A stretch of DNA of 64,000 bases from assembly GCF_964340395.1 (NCBI RefSeq), contig NC_135566.1, positions 7,482,001 to 7,546,000 of the forward strand. Direction: 5' to 3'. This stretch comes from Glandiceps talaboti. Taxonomy: Eukaryota > Hemichordata > Enteropneusta > Spengelidae. A program made the position numbers and the translations under genes. The notes under the pieces were generated by a model. That model was not told the origin of the DNA. It saw only the letters and a list, made by a program, of their open reading frames with translations, and did not search any database. Shown here in pieces: positions 55,577 to 64,000 of the stretch (the stretch's first letter is position 1; each line of letters begins with the position of its first letter).

Positions 55577-55909
55577 TTAAGTTCGGATAGAATATACTAA
55601 ACAATTCTTTATAAACGAGTTTAATTTACTTGGGTTTTGGAGTAATAGTTGTTGTTGTTGTTGTTGTTGTTTCAAATTGTGGTGTGTTTTGGTGAGCTTG
55701 TTAGAAAGTCTGTGTTTTGGCATGGTTGTATAAGAACAATTGAAGCCAGTAATTGTTGCATTTAAATGATTTTGCACGGGTTGCTTGACTCTTGTGGGAA
55801 ATTTCATTAAAACCCCCTCTCTCAGTGAACAAGCGGGTGTTGCTCGTGTTACTTTGGGCAACTTATACATGAATATTAAGTAAAGTAATGTAACTACACA
55901 CAATAGCAT
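55577..55909 (-). CDS. Unassigned ORF with N-terminal signal-anchor-like helix
   Basis: From ATG 55909 the frame reads MLLCVVTLLYLIFMYKLPKV, a hydrophobic helix followed by basic residues, then about 80 polar residues with NAT and NCS sequons and a run of seven glutamines encoded by a CAA repeat, stopping at 55577 (110 residues). A pyrimidine-rich acceptor (TTGCAATTACAG) sits just upstream, so this could be the first coding exon of a type II membrane protein (Golgi glycosyltransferases and sulfotransferases start this way); a GTAAAT near the end could be a donor. No catalytic domain was found nearby and the remaining intergenic space before TMEM248 is short. It may also be a chance ORF. Confidence 0.3.
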   Translation of the reverse strand: MLLCVVTLLYLIFMYKLPKVTRATPACSLREGVLMKFPTRVKQPVQNHLNATITGFNCSYTTMPKHRLSNKLTKTHHNLKQQQQQQQLLLQNPSKLNSFIKNCLVYSIRT

Positions 55910-56484
55910 TACTACGGAACTGTAATTGCAAGAGAAGTTTGATAATAACACAATTTAATCTTCATTATGAATTATTACATCACAGAGTGCTAGACACTTG
56001 GATCACACAGCGTGCTAGACACTTGGATCACATCAAATGTCTTGCTAGAATTTACTTTGACATCTGGCCTTGTAAGTTACAATCAAAATGAATGTCATAA
56101 AGATAAGGTTCAGCTGGGCTCATTTCTTCTTTTGGTACACTTGTATTCATTACTGACACTGTTAAAGTGAATGTGATGTTACCAAAATAAGTTTACCCAT
56201 AAACCCTTGCAGGATATTAGCAACATGCAAGTATAACTTTTACCATAGGTAGTATTTACTAATGAAATCTGCTAAAAAAAATGACCATGCAGTAAAACTT
56301 TGAACTCATCATGGACACTCTATTTAATTTAGCTTGTTTTAGCTGTTTAGGCAGTGTCATTCTCGCAAACCAGAGCTGTTATTTCTTCTAAAAAATGGCT
56401 GTGGTTTACCACGATAAAGCAGTGCCTGTTTATAGAACGTATATAGAAGCAGACAGACAGTCATCTCACTATTCTTCATCACAT

Positions 56485-56490
56485 TTTATT
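56485..56490 (-). terminator. MRPL18: MRPL18 polyadenylation signal AATAAA
   Basis: On the minus strand TGTAATAAAATGTG lies about 70 nt after the MRPL18 stop codon, giving a very short 3' UTR ending near 56465. Confidence 0.7.
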
Positions 56491-56560
56491 ACAATAACCA
56501 AATCAATAATATAGAAGGTACACAAAATTTTCAAAAGCTTATTATTTTGAGGACTGAGAA

Positions 56561-58027
56561 CTATGGTTCACTATCCAAGTCTACTTTTGTGGACTCATCA
56601 TGATCTATGTCGGGAAAGTAGTCGACGGGTTCTTCCAGAGTTCTTGGCTCACTTAGTAACAGACCTTCCTCTTTCAAAGCGGATTCAAATTTTTTAATCT
56701 GAAATGAGAATAATATTTAACAGTTATTGGAACAAATCTTATGCCAAATTATCTTCATCTGTATTAGCTACATGATAATCCATTCCATCACATATACGAA
56801 TGAGAGTCTATCCAAACTTCCTTTATCAAAACATTTTGTCCTCAGTTGACACAATTTACCTTATACTGGAGTGAATTTGACCCGGAACATTTTGTCACAT
56901 TGGGTTCAATGGTTGGCACCCATTTAGGCCAGTAATTCACTAGTCTAGTTCCTGATGACTGTGTTCCAATTTGCACTATGTGTGAAGATAACAGTATAAA
57001 TTGGAACATGGTCATCAGGAACTAGACTAATAATTCACTTAATACCTTTAGCAACCCAATGCTTCTCTCAAGCTTTTAAAAACCTCATGTTACCCTAGGG
57101 TAAAAATCAAACTAAGTTACCAATGTAGGAAGATGACATCAAGTTCCATCTATGTCAACACCCTAAACTGTACAATTCTATATGTAACTGCACTAGCTAA
57201 AACTGGAACATTTTTTGAAACTGGATACAATAACTTGCTCATAATATCATACAACCTGAATACTATTGAATCATGTGTGATTACATATGTGTAGTAAAAC
57301 TGGAAAGATTTACATCTTTCCTCCCTCTACATACAGAGCACATAGTTTTTAATGTGTGGTCGCTATAGTTACCTTGTCAGTCTTATCAATCAACTCTGGC
57401 ACCTCCCACTTGACACAGCTAATACCAGCTTCTAAACATCTTTGTGCAATCACCCTGCCAACATTGTAACATGCTGCCACATCACTGCAGGAGTAAAGTT
57501 GTTTCTTGATGGACCATTCTTTACTTGATGCTGATATCACATGATGACCATTAATGTGCTCCACATACGCTGTTATATGTCTCAAACTTTGCTCTAAAAA
57601 CAACCTACAGAATTACAAAAAAAAACATTAAAAAGCATTTTTTTTCTGAGTGAATGAAATTGAAATCTGTACATTAGGGAATGAGAATTTTGTTTTCATA
57701 TATTTGACTCCAGTCAAAACCACACTTCATTCCAATTTTACCTCATGCTACTTATCAGCTTGTCCTAATTTTAACTCATCCTACTATCAACTCATCCAAA
57801 TGTCACCTTATTTGTCACACTATATTAACCTATTTCAATCACGACTTGTCATATCATGACAAACTTTCTTTATTAAACATTACAGTCTTGCGTTCACAAG
57901 TTAGCAGTTAACAGATTTTTAAAGCATCATCCTGTTTGGTTTGTCACAAGCAAGTGTGCATTCTGAGTCCAAGGGCTATGGTCTACTGATACTTACACAC
58001 AACCCCCCACGCACGCACGCACGCATG

Positions 58028-58087
<60 letters not shown>

Positions 58088-58159
58088 TACACACACACAT
58101 ACATACATACATACATACATACATACATACATACATACATACATACATACATACATACA

Positions 58160-58193
<34 letters not shown>

Positions 58194-58973
58194 CATACAC
58201 TATTTTCCCATTGAGACCAACAGTTTGCCAAGCTAGTTGTCATAAGATCATATTAAGAGTAAATAGTAACAAATTCACAAGTATCATTATAGTTGGGTTC
58301 AATCCTTTGGAGAAGTGGTTTCAGTATGGGACTTGTTGAAATTGAAGTGAGTTACTAATATGGGATGAGTTGAGATTAGGATCAGACATTGTGTGACTAT
58401 ACAGTACATGTATACTCTGTAACTCGTTATACTCTGTTCCTGTAACTTACTTGTATAGACTTACTGACTGAACTTTGGAGGTTAACATCACAAGTTCTCC
58501 CATAGCTTACCAGTCATAACGTCCCCGGGTCAAAACGTCCCCGGGTCAAAACGTCCCCGGGTCAAAACGTCCTCAGGTATGACCAAAATTTAACCAAGAG
58601 ACTTGACTGTGTAACAGTTTCCGTTCCTTCCCTAAAACACGGTCAAGTATCGATGCCCATATTGAACCATTTTCTGTTCGTGATTTACCGTGAAAGATAC
58701 AATTTAGTTTTCACCGACTTGCCAGTGCATACTACTTTCGTTCATCACGATTAATGATGTGCTAAATACATTGATCAATCGCAACATTCAAGTATTTGAA
58801 GCGTCGCCACGCGTGACTTCAAACCTTACCGCCCTCTTCATTTGTGTCGCTAATTAGCACTTGTGTTAGCCGATCCATGGGAGCCGCATAAACGTATTTT
58901 GGGCACCTGAGGTGGGTACGCAGTCACATTACTGTATTGTGATGTAAGAAATAGTAAGAAATAAGGATATAAT

Positions 58974-59010
<37 letters not shown>

Positions 59011-59734
59011 ACAAATAGTTTGGGTCGAGGAAAATGGAAAGACGGGGACGTTTTGACCTGGGGACGTTTTGACCCGGGGACGTTTTGACTTATGGAAACC
59101 GGGGACGTTTTGACTGGATACCCTCCCATAGGCCAAGATCTCCCCATTATATAGTATCATAAGTTGCTTCATATATTAGCAAGGAGATGGCATCAAATCT
59201 AATTGATGCCCCCCCCCCCCCCACTATGTCACAATAGGATATGAAAGCAATCTCTGATGTGACATTGCGATGGGAGTGACCTCTTGCAACAGCTTTTTAA
59301 CCTTTATGTTTAAGGTGTTACCATAGCAATTGTGTAAGCCCCTGTGACAAAAACGATGACATAACACTGTGATGTGGTTAGCAGATGACCATGGGAGTGT
59401 AGATGACTTACTTATGCCAATAGTTACGTCTAGGATGAGTAAGAATCCAACCAGCGTCTTTGTAAGCTACTGCCATCCTTTCTAAATTTCGAGGGTTTCT
59501 GTTAATAAAGTCTGTTGTAACTCTGTCATTTTCAGATCTCTGTACTTCACCTTCGTTGCTTTCCTGTTGTGCAGCTTCAGTCGAGTAACGCACACACTTG
59601 ATGCAGGTGTCAGTAACACTTTCTTTTGGTAACATTGTCTGTGGGCATTTTGTCATACCCGCATAACTTGATCTCATGAGCATCATTCTCGTGTCCATTA
59701 GTACAAATCGCGAGCGTTGTGTCACGGATATCAT
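56561..59734 (-). CDS. MRPL18: Mitochondrial ribosomal protein L18 (bL/uL18m), complete
   Basis: Three exons on the minus strand: 59734-59412, 57604-57373 and 56698-56561 (stop TAG at 56563-56561); phases 2 and 0, 230 residues. The N-terminal ~75 residues are basic and Ser/Thr-rich, fitting a mitochondrial presequence. FINRNPRNLERMAVAYKDAG then GWILTHPRRNYWHK match human MRPL18 (FTNRNPRNLEL, REFWHR); exon 2 has EHINGHHVISASSKEWSIKK, NVGRVIAQRCLEAGI, the uL18 core that binds 5S rRNA in bacteria (and is kept in the mitochondrial large subunit). The C terminus (VDYFPDIDHDESTKVDLDSE) is an acidic tail longer than in human (180 residues). The start at 59734 is the first ATG in frame; a downstream Met at 59698 is possible. 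Confidence 0.93.
56941..57029. repeat. Hairpin repeat in MRPL18 intron 2
   Basis: TAGTCTAGTTCCTGATGACT and GTGTTCCAATTTG form the left arm; AAATTGGAACATGGTCATCA and GGAACTAGACTA the right arm. Arms of ~32 bp with one or two mismatches and a ~25-bp loop. Confidence 0.75.
58012..58190. repeat. (CGCA)n (CA)n (CATA)n compound microsatellite in MRPL18 intron 1
   Basis: About 180 bp; generates Tyr/Ile/His-Thr and Cys/Val reading frames that are not genes. Confidence 0.95.
58506..59122. mobile_element. MULE-like MITE, 617 bp, with tandem 16-bp inverted ends and 9-bp target duplication
   Basis: The left end carries four head-to-tail copies of GTCAAAACGTCCCCGG (58513-58578; the first has TCATAACG), and the right end four inverted copies (59042-59115). 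Outside the ends CCAGTC is mirrored by GACTGG. A 9-bp direct repeat CTCCCATAG flanks the whole (58497-58505 and 59123-59131). A 9-bp duplication and long inverted ends fit Mutator-like elements. The inside has no ORF and includes an (AC)n run at 58978-59003. It sits in MRPL18 intron 1. Confidence 0.75.
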
Positions 59735-60159
59735 TGTCCTAATATGGTTAAGAACCACTTTGCACAACTCTCATATATTACAGATGTCAAAATACTGATG
59801 GTTTCCAAGAGAACTGGTACGAAAAAGTAGGAGAGTCCCTGTCCCTTGATTCACAATCCTAAAGCATGGCTGGTAAAGCGCTGTGACCTTTGACCTATGG
59901 ACATAAATGCATTTTCACAAATATCACAGTATCATCGATTGCATCGCATCAACGTCATTCAGAGATAAAAGACTTGAAATATCTCATCAACCTACAACTT
60001 TGAATTTATTATGATCACCTGGCGCGAGAAATGAAAAATAACCTTTTTTTCAAGAAGTTAAAGGGCTTAGTTATTATTTGATTGTTTGTGACTTTCTCAA
60101 CTCCAACCAACACACGTGAAACTCTGAAGACGGAGAGAGAAACACACGATCGAGACAAA
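59735..60159. promoter_or_regulatory. Shared head-to-head promoter of MRPL18 and NLE1
   Basis: The MRPL18 ATG (minus strand, 59734) and the NLE1 ATG (plus strand, 60160) are only 425 bp apart with no other ORF between them. Such spacing is typical of bidirectional housekeeping promoters. No TATA box is obvious; individual factor sites were not assigned. Confidence 0.65.
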
Positions 60160-63680
<3,521 letters not shown>

Positions 63681-64000
63681 GTAAGTATTTGTAATCAAGT
63701 TGTACACCAAAGGGTATAATCTGTAAGATACTTCATTTTGGGGCACCATCATGCATTGGACGACCTCAAAGATAGAGCCAATGAGGGTGAAACAATATGA
63801 CATATCTTACAGTTTACTGAAGATAAGGTTTTCAAAGTATGGAGGTCTGATTAAAAATCAAAACCAAAATGGAAGGTTTTATCACAATGGAAATGATTGT
63901 GTGAAAGTGGAGAGTTTCTTAGTTTTACATTTTGTATAAAAATGCCATAACTTTGTAGTAACTACCAGTATAGGCTGTAATGCTGAGTTCCGATAGTATA

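Overview
The window is animal (metazoan) nuclear DNA: AT-rich, with short phase-consistent exons, long introns, GT-AG splice sites, many microsatellites and many small fold-back transposons. Intron-exon structures and proteins are close to vertebrate orthologues but not vertebrate, so a marine invertebrate (invertebrate deuterostome or lophotrochozoan) is the best guess; the species cannot be fixed from the sequence alone. No rRNA, tRNA, CRISPR or prokaryotic feature was seen.

Layout. (1) Minus strand, 38383 down to the left edge: the MORC2 orthologue, a GHKL-ATPase/CW zinc-finger chromatin silencing protein. Twenty-seven coding exons can be joined in phase, giving 986 codons; only the last few residues lie left of base 1. 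(2) About 38.4-46 kb: intergenic, with a CpG-richer stretch upstream of MORC2, a possible short divergent plus-strand transcript (first-exon candidate near 39.0 kb, terminal-exon candidate near 41.4 kb with an AATAAA at 41.88 kb), and repeats. (3) Minus strand, 53850-45.9 kb: TMEM248 orthologue, six coding exons, 307 residues. (4) 55.0-56.4 kb: intergenic with one unassigned minus-strand ORF that begins with a signal-anchor-like helix. (5) Minus strand, 59734-56.46 kb: mitochondrial ribosomal protein L18 (MRPL18), three exons, 230 residues. (6) Plus strand, 60160 to the right edge: NLE1 (Notchless, a WD40 ribosome-assembly factor), first seven exons; the rest lies beyond the window. MRPL18 and NLE1 start head to head about 425 bp apart and probably share a promoter; both act in ribosome biology, one mitochondrial and one nuclear.

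The most unusual aspect is the repeat landscape around exon borders. MORC2 has three places where a splice junction itself is tandemly copied: the acceptor and start of exon 25 (one copy could be a 51-nt in-frame cassette exon), the acceptor and start of exon 19 (about seven 64-bp copies), and the tail of exon 6 (a copy ending in a GC-type donor). Several non-autonomous DNA transposons can be delimited by terminal inverted repeats and target-site duplications, including a 1.45-kb element with TTTA duplications, a 372-bp TTAA element, and a 617-bp element whose ends are tandem 16-bp repeats flanked by a 9-bp duplication. No gene cluster forming a new system was recognised; all four main genes are conserved single-copy animal housekeeping genes.
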